The notes beneath the pieces were generated by a model. That model did no database searches and was not told the origin of the DNA. It saw nothing but the letters and a program-made list of their open reading frames with translations. A stretch of 64,000 nucleotides of DNA, from NCBI RefSeq assembly GCF_021391395.1, contig NZ_CP090059.1:843501-907500 (forward strand), in the 5' to 3' direction. Below, one piece after another: positions 16,093 through 24,343 of this stretch. The DNA is from Sphingomonas cannabina (lineage in GTDB: Bacteria; Pseudomonadota; Alphaproteobacteria; Sphingomonadales; Sphingomonadaceae). Within the stretch, counting starts at the first letter, position 1. Every line of letters starts with the position of its first letter. The position numbers and the translations under genes are program-made.

Positions 16093-17372
16093 CGGGCTGC
16101 CTCCGCCGCCGCCGGACGCAGGCGGCGCTCGAGCCGGAGGATGCCGAGCATCATCACCAGCTGCGACAGCACCACCCCCGCGACGGTGTAGACCGGCGGC
16201 ACGGTGAAGGTCAGTGCCAGCACGGCGGCGATGCCGACCAGGCAGCTGCGCACGCTGGTCGCGGCGAGCGGACGGAAGGCGCCGCGCGCCTGGGTCAGCA
16301 CGCTCATCGGCGACTGCAGGCATTGCACCAGCGTCAGCAGCGAGGAGAGCGCGGCGGCGATCGTCACCGTCGTCACCGACAGCGTGGGGCGGATCAGGAT
16401 GTGCGGGAAGAACCACAGGATCACCGCGGCGGTGATCGAGGTGGCGAGCCACACCAGCGCGAGCGCGGCCGTGAAGGCCTGCGAGGAGCGCCGCGCCGCC
16501 CGCTCGTCGCCATGCGCGACCGCGCGCGCCATGCGCGGCCGTTCGAGCTGGGTGAGCGCGGTGATGCAGACGTTGACCGGACGGAAGAACAGCGCGCCGA
16601 CCGCGATCGGCGCGAAGGCGGCCGGGCCGGCGAGCGCCGTCACCGCATAGCTGTGGGCGTTGGAGGTCGCCTCGGTGGTGATCACGCCGATCAGCGTCCA
16701 GGCCGACTGGCGCTTCCACACCTCGCGATAGTCGCCGAAGGCGCGGACGAGGCCGAGCGGGCGGTGGCGGGCGAGGAAGCGCAGGCCGAACGGCGCCAGC
16801 CCGACGAGGCCGGCCGTCGCCAGCACCGCGCCGAACAGCTCGAGCCGCGGACCGAAGGCGAGCGTCCCGGCGACGCCGGCGGTGACCAGCCCGGCATAGA
16901 CGAAGTCGGAGAAGGCGGCGGTCGCCGGCCGGTGATGGGCATAGGAGGTGGCGCGGCCGAACCAGCGCAACAGCGAGACGACACCCGCCGCCCCGAACGC
17001 GGCGGCGGCGAGTGGCCCCGCCATCACCCAGCCGATGCCGGCGCAGATCAGCCCCTGCGCCAGCGACAGCAGCAGGTTGAGCGGGAAGAAGAAGCCATGA
17101 TCGCCTTCCTCCTCCGACCGCTGGTTGACCGCGATCGCATAGGGCGTCGAGACCAGCGCGTTGGAGAGGCCGTAGCCGAGCTGGATGATCACCAGCAGGA
17201 AGGCGAGCGTGCCCACCTCGGTCGCCGACAGCCGGCGCACCGAGACGAGCTGGACGAGCAAATGGCTCGCCGAGACGAAGGCCGAGGACATGCTCGCCAG
17301 CCCGAACCGCGCCAGCGTCGCGCGCAGCGGCGTCTTGGTCGGGGGGCTGGCGATGGCCTGGGCCTCAGCCAT
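16089..17372 (-). CDS. polysaccharide flippase (Wzx-like, MOP superfamily)
   Basis: This 427-residue membrane protein has about twelve predicted spans and no long soluble domain. Landmarks include FGLASMSSAFVSASHLLVQL near the N-terminus and a YGLSNALVSTPYAIAV segment. It should move the undecaprenyl-linked repeat unit to the periplasmic face. It lies between the WecG/TagA transferase (eight-base overlap) and the polymerase gene (four-base overlap). Family placement rests on topology and operon position, because Wzx proteins diverge strongly. Confidence 0.8.
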   Translation of the reverse strand: MAEAQAIASPPTKTPLRATLARFGLASMSSAFVSASHLLVQLVSVRRLSATEVGTLAFLLVIIQLGYGLSNALVSTPYAIAVNQRSEEEGDHGFFFPLNLLLSLAQGLICAGIGWVMAGPLAAAAFGAAGVVSLLRWFGRATSYAHHRPATAAFSDFVYAGLVTAGVAGTLAFGPRLELFGAVLATAGLVGLAPFGLRFLARHRPLGLVRAFGDYREVWKRQSAWTLIGVITTEATSNAHSYAVTALAGPAAFAPIAVGALFFRPVNVCITALTQLERPRMARAVAHGDERAARRSSQAFTAALALVWLATSITAAVILWFFPHILIRPTLSVTTVTIAAALSSLLTLVQCLQSPMSVLTQARGAFRPLAATSVRSCLVGIAAVLALTFTVPPVYTVAGVVLSQLVMMLGILRLERRLRPAAAEAAR

Positions 17373-18180
17373 GGCGATGCTTCCAGATCAGCCACAGCGC
17401 ATGGGGATTGGTGGTGAGATAGCGCCAGGCGAGGTGGCGCGGGTTGGTCGCCATGCGATGGAGCCATTCGAGCCCCGCGTCCTGCATCCACTGCGGCGCG
17501 CGCGGATAGTCGCCGGTGATGTAGTTGAACAGGCCGCCGCAGGTGACGACCCAGCCGGCGCGCAGGCGCTTCTTGTTGCGCACGCAGAACGCCTGCTCGC
17601 GCGGCTTGCCGGTGCCGACCCACAGCACGTCGGGCGCGGCCTCGTTGATCGCCTCGATCACGTCGGCCTCTTCCTTGGGCTTCCAGTAGCCGTTGCGGCG
17701 GCCGGCGAGCTCGAGGCCCGGCGTCGTCGCGGTGATGCGCTCGGCGCAGGCGGCGTTCACCTCCTCGGTGCCGCCGAGCAAGAAGTAGCGGACCTTATGC
17801 GCCGCGGCACCGGGCAGGCTGTCGATGAACATGTCGGTGGTGCTCGACCGGTCGGCGATCGGCGCGGGCGCGAACCAGCGGGAGGCGGCGACGATCACCT
17901 GCCCGTCGGCATGGATGAGGTCCGCCTTGGCGAGATCGGCGCGAAAGGCGGGGTCGCTGTCGTTGAGCGACAGCCCATGGCCGTTGCAGTCGAACACCAG
18001 CAGCGGCGGCATCCCTGCGCCGATGCGGCGCGGCGCCTCCCGCAGCATCCGGTCGATCAGCGCCTGAAGCGACAGCGTCGACACCGGCACGCCGCCGATG
18101 TTGACCGTCTCATGTTGATCTCCGCCGGTTTCGCCACCCCCGTGGCGAGCCCAGTCGAGCGGCGTCGCATATCCCTGCAT
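17365..18180 (-). CDS. WecG/TagA/CpsF family glycosyltransferase (GT26, GumM-like)
   Basis: This 271-residue transferase probably adds a sugar to the growing lipid-linked unit, as GumM and WecG do. The family core is present: FDCNGHGLSL, ADLIHADGQ at 86-94, LLGGTEEV, VGTGKPREQ, and the C-terminal GGLFNYITGDYPRAPQWM with LEWLHRM. The ATG at 18180 was preferred to an upstream GTG because the GAGGGAG ribosome site is correctly spaced only for the ATG. It overlaps the flippase gene by 16 bp counted from that gene's start at 17372 back past its own stop region, showing tight coupling. Confidence 0.92.
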   Translation of the reverse strand: MQGYATPLDWARHGGGETGGDQHETVNIGGVPVSTLSLQALIDRMLREAPRRIGAGMPPLLVFDCNGHGLSLNDSDPAFRADLAKADLIHADGQVIVAASRWFAPAPIADRSSTTDMFIDSLPGAAAHKVRYFLLGGTEEVNAACAERITATTPGLELAGRRNGYWKPKEEADVIEAINEAAPDVLWVGTGKPREQAFCVRNKKRLRAGWVVTCGGLFNYITGDYPRAPQWMQDAGLEWLHRMATNPRHLAWRYLTTNPHALWLIWKHRHG

Positions 18181-18217
18181 CGGGCCCACTCCCTCTTGCC
18201 GTGAACGTGAAAGGCGG

Positions 18218-18973
18218 TCAGCTCATCACCGAGCCGGCGATCGGCACGCGGTGGCGGTCGAGGTCGTCGATCGCGCGCCGGATCTCCGACAGCGGCGTCA
18301 CCCCGCGCCGGGCGACGAGCACCACCGCGTCGAACTTCTCGAGGATGTTGCCGAACGCGGTCGTGCCGCGCGGCCGCTCGGCGAGATAGACGAGCAGGTT
18401 GGCCGCGGGCAGGTTCCAGCGGTCCGCCACCTCGGCGAAGGCGCCGCGCTCGACCAATGTGGCGTTGCCGCTCGCCGCCTGGCCGGCCGACATCAGCCAC
18501 AGCCGCTCGATCGCGGTCGGCATCAGCGGCAGCCGCAGCGCCATGCCGGCGAGCTGCTCGGCGAGGCCGATCTGGTTGGGGAGCCTCAGCAGCCGGTCGA
18601 GCGACGGGCGCTCGATATCGGCGTCGACCAGCATGGTCGGCCCGTCCATCTGCGCCATCACCGTGGCGAGGTTGGCGGTGAGGATCGGCGCTTCGTCGCC
18701 GCCCTGGAGCGAGAGCAGCGCGAGCTTCAGCCGGCCGTCGATCCCGCCCGATTCGCGCGCGGTGGCGAGCAGTTTCGCGCGCACCTTGCGGACCTTGGCG
18801 ACATAGGGATCGCCGGGATCGAAGGCGGCGGTGAGCAGCGGATCGACGCGCGTGTCGCCATGCTCCAGCAGCGGCAGGATGGCGGAGCCGGCGGCTTCGT
18901 CCCCGGTCGCGGGGGGCGGGGGCGCCCTTTCGGTGATCAGCGGGCTGGCGCCCGCGGTGGAACGCAGTCTCAT
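18218..18973 (-). CDS. CpsD/BY-kinase-like protein with degenerate Walker A
   Basis: This 251-residue protein resembles the cytoplasmic ATPase/tyrosine-kinase partner of polysaccharide copolymerases (GelE, CpsD, Wzc kinase domain). The pre-motif region KVRKVRAKLL, the second acidic motif LVDADIERPSLDRLL at 115-129 and the later VVLVARRG strand fit this family. The Walker A site at 88-99 reads SLQGGDEAPILT, lacking the Gly-Lys-Ser/Thr needed to bind ATP phosphates. There is no Tyr cluster at the C-terminus. It may therefore be a structural partner rather than a kinase, like HfsB-type proteins. It overlaps the Wzz-like gene by four bases; AGGAGG precedes the ATG. Confidence 0.82.
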   Translation of the reverse strand: MRLRSTAGASPLITERAPPPPATGDEAAGSAILPLLEHGDTRVDPLLTAAFDPGDPYVAKVRKVRAKLLATARESGGIDGRLKLALLSLQGGDEAPILTANLATVMAQMDGPTMLVDADIERPSLDRLLRLPNQIGLAEQLAGMALRLPLMPTAIERLWLMSAGQAASGNATLVERGAFAEVADRWNLPAANLLVYLAERPRGTTAFGNILEKFDAVVLVARRGVTPLSEIRRAIDDLDRHRVPIAGSVMS

Positions 18974-20331
18974 GCAGCCTCCTGTCGGGGAACGAACCAG
19001 CCCTCGGGCGAGCTGGCCTTGGGGGAGAGATCGGTGATGACCTCGACCTCGGTCGCGGCGGCGAGGCCGCCCGCGGTGCGGACGCGCGGGCGCAGGATCT
19101 CGCTCAGCACGATCGCGGCGACGCCGGCGAGCATCCCGAGCGCGAGGCCCGCGATCAGGAACAACGGTATGTTCGGCCGCGCCGGGAGCAGCGGCACCGT
19201 CGCCTCGTCGAGCATGGTCGCGTTGGGCTGCGAGATCTGGCTCTTGAGCGCCGCCTCGTTGAAGCGCTGGCGGACGGTGTCGTAGGTCTGGCGCGCCGCC
19301 TCGACGTCGCGCTGCATGACCATCAGCTGGTCCTGCACGCCCGACATGCGGATCATGCGATCCTCCTGTGCCGCCATCTCCGCGCGCAGCTCGGCCTCGC
19401 GCCGGCTGGCGGCGGAGCTGTTCGCGGTCATCGCCGTCGCCTGATTGGCGCGGGCGGCGCTGAGACGCTGCTGCAGCTCGGCGAGCTCGGCCTTGGCGGC
19501 GACCATCTGCGGATGGTTGGGACCCAGCGTTTTGGCGAGCTGGGCGACCTTCGCCGAGGAGGTGGCGACCGCCTCCTCGATGTTCTGCACGACCAGCGCG
19601 GTCTGGACGTCGGACACGCCGCCCGATCCGGACTTGGAGTGGGCTTGAGCGGCGTCGGCCTGGGCCTGGGTGAGGTAGGCGGAGAGGTTCTTGAGCTTCT
19701 CCGCCTCCAGATCCATGCGGTTGACGCCGATGATGTCGTGCGCGCGCTGGAAGTCGGAGAGCCGCTTCTGCGCCAGCTCGTAGCGGCGGCGCACGTCGGC
19801 GGTGCGCGCCTCGAACCATTCGGCGAGACCCTTGGCCGCGGCGGCGCGCAGGCCGACCTGCTCGCGCATGTAGATCCGGGCGGCGAGGTTGGCGACGCGG
19901 GCGGCGACCTGCGGATCGGGGTCGAGGAACTGGATCTGCAGCACGTTGCTCTGCCGCCCGGTGGTGACGTTGAGCCCGGCGCGCACCCGCGCGGCGGCCT
20001 GCTGCAGCCGCGCGTCGGGGGGCAGGTCGGCGGGCGTCGCATCGACGAAGCCGGCGCGCTGCGCGACCTCGTTGGTCACCTTGGCGCTGCGGATGAGATC
20101 GACCTGGGTCGCCAGGATCGAATCGACCTCGACCCGGGCGCCCGGCTGCTGCTCATTGTCGGTCGGATCGGTCTGCGACAGATCGAGCAGCAGCGACGAG
20201 CTGCCGAGATATTGCCGCGGCATCACGAAGGTGATGGCCGCGACCACCAGGAACACCGCGAGCGCGATCGCCGCGACCAGCTTCCACCGCGCCTTCAGCG
20301 CTTCGACGAGATCGGCTGCCCTGACGGTCAT
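18970..20331 (-). CDS. chain-length determinant/polysaccharide copolymerase (Wzz/GumC-like)
   Basis: This 453-residue inner-membrane protein has spans at about 18-37 and 388-410, with a long periplasmic domain between them rich in Ala, Gln and Glu (about 160-350, probable coiled coil). The PCP signature around the second span, LLPARPNIPLFLIAGLALG, is clear. It should control polymer length and connect polymerisation with the outer-membrane channel. No kinase domain is fused. The kinase-like partner is the next gene, as in GelC/GelE. Confidence 0.92.
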   Translation of the reverse strand: MTVRAADLVEALKARWKLVAAIALAVFLVVAAITFVMPRQYLGSSSLLLDLSQTDPTDNEQQPGARVEVDSILATQVDLIRSAKVTNEVAQRAGFVDATPADLPPDARLQQAAARVRAGLNVTTGRQSNVLQIQFLDPDPQVAARVANLAARIYMREQVGLRAAAAKGLAEWFEARTADVRRRYELAQKRLSDFQRAHDIIGVNRMDLEAEKLKNLSAYLTQAQADAAQAHSKSGSGGVSDVQTALVVQNIEEAVATSSAKVAQLAKTLGPNHPQMVAAKAELAELQQRLSAARANQATAMTANSSAASRREAELRAEMAAQEDRMIRMSGVQDQLMVMQRDVEAARQTYDTVRQRFNEAALKSQISQPNATMLDEATVPLLPARPNIPLFLIAGLALGMLAGVAAIVLSEILRPRVRTAGGLAAATEVEVITDLSPKASSPEGWFVPRQEAA

Positions 20332-21656
20332 AGCCCTGCCACTCCCTGCAGAAGCTCGCGCGCCCGGTTGCTGTCGCTCGTATGAGCGGGCGTGGCGGTC
20401 ATCCGACCGGTGCCGTTCGCCATCAGCACGAGGAATTGGGGCGCGAGCGAATCTTCGAACTGGAACTCGCCGGTGACCGGCGTATCGCGCAGCGCCGGCC
20501 CGATCAGGCCGATTGCGCGGTCAATCGACTCCGGCCGGCTCAGTTGATCGCCGAACAGGTCGGCGGCAGCCGCGGTCATCCGCTCGAACGTGAGCGCGGG
20601 CGAGTGCGCCGCCAGTACGCCGGCGAGCGCGACCACGCCGCGCAGCGGGCCTGCCTCGGCCAGCGCGCGCTCGAACAGCGCGTGCGGGCCGGGGGTGAGC
20701 TCGCTCCATTCGGCGACCGCATCGGTGAGGCCGCGGCGCGCGTCGGCGAGCGTGACCACCTCATGGTCGGCCGCCTCGGCGATCAGCGCTGCGTGCATCC
20801 CGAACAGCCGGGCGTGATAGGGCGAGCCGATCGCGGCCGAGGCGATCGTCTGCGTCGCCTGCTCCTCGAAGGCGATCCCGGCCTGCTTGGCGCACAGTTC
20901 GAGCAGTGCGGCGAGGTCGTCGCGCTCGATCGGCGGGGTCGGCTGGGCATAGAGATGGCGGCGCAGCGACGGATGCGCGGCGATCAGCCCGTCGACGTTG
21001 GCGGCGATGCCGACCAGCACGACCTGCACCGGCGCCTGGATGTCGGAGAGCAGCTTGAGCAGCGCGGCGACGTCCTGCTTGGTGCGCTCCGACGAGACGC
21101 GATCGAACTCGTCGATGATCAGCACCGCGCGCTGCGACAGGTTCTGGACGAACAGATTGCCGAGCTGCTGCACGTCGAGCGGCGCCTGGGTGGCGGCATT
21201 CCCGCGCAGCGGCAGCTCGGCGAGGAAGGGGCGGAACAGCGCGTCGACGTCGGCATCGGCGTTGGCCGAGCCGTAGAGCGCGACGCACCCCGCCTCGTCG
21301 GCGAGGTCGCCGAACACGCGCGCGAGCGAGGTCTTGCCCGACCCGCGCGCGCCGAAGATCAGCGCGTGCTTGTGCTGGTTGACGACCGCGTCGACCAGCC
21401 GCGCCAGCTCGCGCTGCCGGCCGGCGAGGCCGTGGCGGTCGGTGACCGGCACCGCCGTGTTGAACGCCGTGAACACCGCGTTGCGGCGGTAGGCAATCTT
21501 CGGCGCCGCCGGCTCGGTCGCCATCGACAGCCGGGGCTCGGGCGCCTCCGGCAGCGGCAGCGGGGGAAAATCGACGGCCTCGGGGATGCGGCGGCCGCTG
21601 TCCGCGCCGCCCGCCAATGCCCGAAGCCACCGTTGCAATCGCTTGCTCCAGCTCAT
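20328..21656 (-). CDS. AAA-type ATPase associated with polysaccharide export
   Basis: This 442-residue protein has a low-complexity Pro-rich N-terminus and an AAA module with Walker A GARGSGKT (102-109) and Walker B VLIIDEFD (178-185), followed by a sensor-like VLVGIAANVD. It resembles the ExeA/MshM-type ATPases and the ATPases that accompany XrtA-linked exopolysaccharide loci. It lies between the Wza-like exporter and the copolymerase, with a four-base overlap to the latter. Its role may be to energise or assemble the export machine, perhaps compensating for the degenerate kinase. That link is an inference. Confidence 0.85.
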   Translation of the reverse strand: MSWSKRLQRWLRALAGGADSGRRIPEAVDFPPLPLPEAPEPRLSMATEPAAPKIAYRRNAVFTAFNTAVPVTDRHGLAGRQRELARLVDAVVNQHKHALIFGARGSGKTSLARVFGDLADEAGCVALYGSANADADVDALFRPFLAELPLRGNAATQAPLDVQQLGNLFVQNLSQRAVLIIDEFDRVSSERTKQDVAALLKLLSDIQAPVQVVLVGIAANVDGLIAAHPSLRRHLYAQPTPPIERDDLAALLELCAKQAGIAFEEQATQTIASAAIGSPYHARLFGMHAALIAEAADHEVVTLADARRGLTDAVAEWSELTPGPHALFERALAEAGPLRGVVALAGVLAAHSPALTFERMTAAAADLFGDQLSRPESIDRAIGLIGPALRDTPVTGEFQFEDSLAPQFLVLMANGTGRMTATPAHTSDSNRARELLQGVAGL

Positions 21657-21699
21657 GCTCGCATCTCCAAATCAGCGCCGGTGCGGCGCCGGAACGTCG

Positions 21700-22596
21700 T
21701 CAGAACAGCTTTTCGCGAATGATCAGGACGTCCTCTGGCTGCACCGGGTCGTCGAGGCTGATGTCCTCGATCTCCTTCCCGGCGCGGCGCACCTTGATGC
21801 GGCGGGTCGAGCCCGCGAGAGTCGGGCCGCCGGCCAATGCCAGCGCCTGGCGGAAGGTCTGGCCGGGCACGTAGTTGAACGCGCCGGCCTGCTGGACCTG
21901 GCCGTAGACGTAGACCTTCTCCGCCGGCGGCACGAACAGGATGTCGCCGGGCTTCAGCGTGCGGCCGGCGCCCGCGCTCATGTCGGCGAGCGAGATGCGC
22001 ACCGGGCCGCTGCCGTCCGCCGGGGTCAGGATCACCGCATTGGCGCCGGTGGCGTTGGCACCGCCGGCCTTCGCCAGCATCGCGGCGACGCTGTAGGAGC
22101 GGTCGAGCGGATAGTTGCCCGCCTGCGGCACGTTGCCGAGCACGGTCACGAAGTTGCTGACGAACTGCGAGACCTCGACCGCGACCTGCGGATTGTTGAG
22201 ATAGCCGCCCTGGCTGTAGCCGGCCGAGATCGCCTCGGCGAGCTGCACCGTGGTCTTGCCCGCCGCGGGGATCGAACCGAGCATCGCCAGGCGCACGGTG
22301 CCGTCCGCCTTGACGCGGGTGGTGACCGACAGGTCGGGCTGGCCGTAGATGCTGATCTTGAGCTCGTCGTCGGGGCCGAGCTTGTAGCCGGGGCCCGCCG
22401 CGGCGGTAGGCGCGGGCGGAGTGGTGGCGGCAGCGGCGGGCGCCGCTGCCTGCGTCGCCTGCGCAGGGGCCTGGGCGACCTCGGCGGGCGCCTGGGCGGC
22501 GGGCGTCTGCGCTACTGCCGGGGCGGCAGCGGCCAGAATCGCGATGGAGGCCATGCAGTGCACGAGCTTGGCCTCCGACCAGGACAATATCCTCAT
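21700..22596 (-). CDS. polysaccharide export protein (Wza/GelD-like)
   Basis: This is a 298-residue exported protein. Residues 1-30 form a signal peptide ending AVAQ, followed by an Ala/Pro/Gln-rich linker. The Poly_export domain starts at YKLGPDDELKISIYGQPDLS, and SLBB-type segments follow (VTVLGNVPQAGNYPLD, VYVYGQVQQAGAFNYVPG). Such proteins form the outer-membrane or periplasmic channel for the polymer. No lipobox cysteine is visible at the cleavage region, unlike classical Wza, so the link to the outer membrane may rest on the neighbouring beta-barrel. GAGG lies nine bases before the ATG, inside the end of the upstream gene. Confidence 0.93.
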   Translation of the reverse strand: MRILSWSEAKLVHCMASIAILAAAAPAVAQTPAAQAPAEVAQAPAQATQAAAPAAAATTPPAPTAAAGPGYKLGPDDELKISIYGQPDLSVTTRVKADGTVRLAMLGSIPAAGKTTVQLAEAISAGYSQGGYLNNPQVAVEVSQFVSNFVTVLGNVPQAGNYPLDRSYSVAAMLAKAGGANATGANAVILTPADGSGPVRISLADMSAGAGRTLKPGDILFVPPAEKVYVYGQVQQAGAFNYVPGQTFRQALALAGGPTLAGSTRRIKVRRAGKEIEDISLDDPVQPEDVLIIREKLF

Positions 22597-22599
22597 CGT

Positions 22600-23892
22600 T
22601 CAAGACCTCATCGTTATGCCGAGCGTCACGCGGGTGGCGCCGTAGTTGGAAACATCGCTGTTGGTTTCGCGATCGAAGCGGGAGACTCCTCCCTCGAGCG
22701 AGAAGCGGTCGTTGAGCTTGCGGCGGAGGACGATGCCGTACTGCTTGACCTGGTCGCGGGTGTAGCTGAACGGGCGGATCGCCGCGTCCTGGCGGAAGTC
22801 GCGCCGCGCGAACTCGCCATAGGCGCCGATCGAGGTCAGCTCGCTGAGGCTGACGTCGGCCTGCAGGCGGAAGGCGGTGCGGATGGCGAAGCCGGTCGCG
22901 ATCAGGCTGTCGTTGACGATCGTCCGCTCGTTAGTCGCGGTGATCTTGACGCGCGGGATCGCGGTGGTGGCGACGCTGAGATCCCAGGCGAGACCCTTGT
23001 ATTCGCCCACCGCGGCCGAAGTGCTGTCGACGTGCATGTAGCGCACGTCGGTCTTGATCTCGGTCAGCGGCGACACCGACCGTTCGAAGGACACGCCGAC
23101 CGCGTCGCTGCGGTTCTCGAGCCCGAGTCCCGGCCGATTGGCGGTGACGTGCTCGTAATAAGCGGTGATCGACCCCAGGCTCGGGCGATCGTAGCCGATG
23201 CCGCCGCGATAGCGGTTGCTGGTCTGGTCGGCATATTCGAAGCCATCGCCGTTGCGCGTCGTGTCGCGCTGCCAGGCGACCACCGGATAGAGGCCGGGCC
23301 GCTTGCAGTCGGCGGACACCCCCAGCGTCGAGAATTTCTGAAGGTTCTCGGTCGCGGAGTTGAGGTCGCCATAGTCGGCGCGCTGCTGGCGATAATTGGC
23401 GAGCGGGCTGATCGCGCAGGTGCCGGCGACCAGGAAGCGGCCGCTCCCCTCGATCTCGAACCGCGGCTTGCTGCGCCCGCCGTTCGAGGTGAACCAGTCG
23501 TAGCCGGCGAGGCCGCGCAGCGTCAGCCGGCGGATGCCGTTGTCGCGATCGTAGGTGACCTGGACGGTGGGCGTGACGATGATATCGTCGGTCGGATCGG
23601 TGGTGCGATCGTCGACGCGATAGATGTTGTCGTCATAGGCCGCCTCCAGCGACGCCTCGATCTGCAGAGGCGGTTTGGGGACGGGCTTGGCGCCGTTGGC
23701 CTGGATAGTGTCCTGAACCTGTGGATCGGTCTGGGCATAGGCTGGCGACGCCAGCCCGGCGCCGAACGCCAGACCGACGGCGAGCAGCGCCGATTGCTGC
23801 AACGCAGCAACGACACAGGGCCGAGTCCTTTCGTTATCTTTCGCACCTGCGAAAGATTTGCGACCTAAATACTTGTCGCCAGAGCAAAGCAC
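22600..23892 (-). CDS. outer-membrane beta-barrel protein of polysaccharide locus (GelF/EpsL-like)
   Basis: This is a predicted outer-membrane barrel of about 400 residues after a signal peptide (LAVGLAFGAGLASPAYAQ). The mature start has the beta-barrel porin 2 pattern (AAYDDNIYRVDDRTTD), and many alternating strands end in TLGITMRS. Barrels of this type accompany Wza-like exporters in sphingan and EpsL-type loci. The start is uncertain: no ATG is available, and the GTG at 23892 gives a long N-terminal leader of about 30 residues before the hydrophobic core. A TTG inside ALQQSALL is an alternative. It is followed 3 bp later by the exporter gene. Confidence 0.82.
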   Translation of the reverse strand: MLCSGDKYLGRKSFAGAKDNERTRPCVVAALQQSALLAVGLAFGAGLASPAYAQTDPQVQDTIQANGAKPVPKPPLQIEASLEAAYDDNIYRVDDRTTDPTDDIIVTPTVQVTYDRDNGIRRLTLRGLAGYDWFTSNGGRSKPRFEIEGSGRFLVAGTCAISPLANYRQQRADYGDLNSATENLQKFSTLGVSADCKRPGLYPVVAWQRDTTRNGDGFEYADQTSNRYRGGIGYDRPSLGSITAYYEHVTANRPGLGLENRSDAVGVSFERSVSPLTEIKTDVRYMHVDSTSAAVGEYKGLAWDLSVATTAIPRVKITATNERTIVNDSLIATGFAIRTAFRLQADVSLSELTSIGAYGEFARRDFRQDAAIRPFSYTRDQVKQYGIVLRRKLNDRFSLEGGVSRFDRETNSDVSNYGATRVTLGITMRS

Positions 23893-24063
23893 GCGCTCTT
23901 GACCTCATTGCAGTGCAGCAATGCGGGTCATGCTATAGTGTTAAGGCTGCCCTGCCCATCGGGCGTAATGCAACTGGTCGCGCTGCCAGCACGGCTTATT
24001 GGTTAATCCGGCAGGAGCAGCCGTAAAGGATGAGCGCCAGGCCGCCGATTCACCCGGAAGAGA

Positions 24064-24252
24064 TCAGCGTATCAGCCAGAAGAGAATCGCCCCGAGCGCA
24101 CCTGCGAAAGCGAGGATGCCGGCCCAGCGGGACACCGCCTGGATCGTCCGCTCCAGCGCGGAATCGTCGGCGTCGAACGCGGACGGCTGCATCGTCCACG
24201 GACCCGTATGCGGAAGCCGGGTCGCTTCCCTCGTCTTCGTCAGATGCTCCAC
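24064..24252 (-). CDS. small single-span membrane protein, SRWAG type
   Basis: This is a 62-residue hypothetical protein. A polar N-terminus (DADDSALERTIQAV) is followed by one C-terminal membrane span with SRWAGILAF and ending LFWLIR. A GTG at 24252 has GAGGA about nine bases upstream; an internal ATG at 24192 would give 42 residues. It lies between the sugar transferase and the outer-membrane barrel gene. The last 22 residues share 12 identities with the small protein at 25976-26200 on the other side of the sugar transferase. No function is known; a tail-anchored accessory of the initiating transferase is one possibility. Confidence 0.55.
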   Translation of the reverse strand: MEHLTKTREATRLPHTGPWTMQPSAFDADDSALERTIQAVSRWAGILAFAGALGAILFWLIR

Positions 24253-24343
24253 CGCGCCGATCCTCGTTGCCGCGGTGGTCTCTGGACGAAAATAGTTAAC
24301 GCATTCTTGCCGCCGGCCGCCCGATCCGCCGGCGGCGGTCAAA

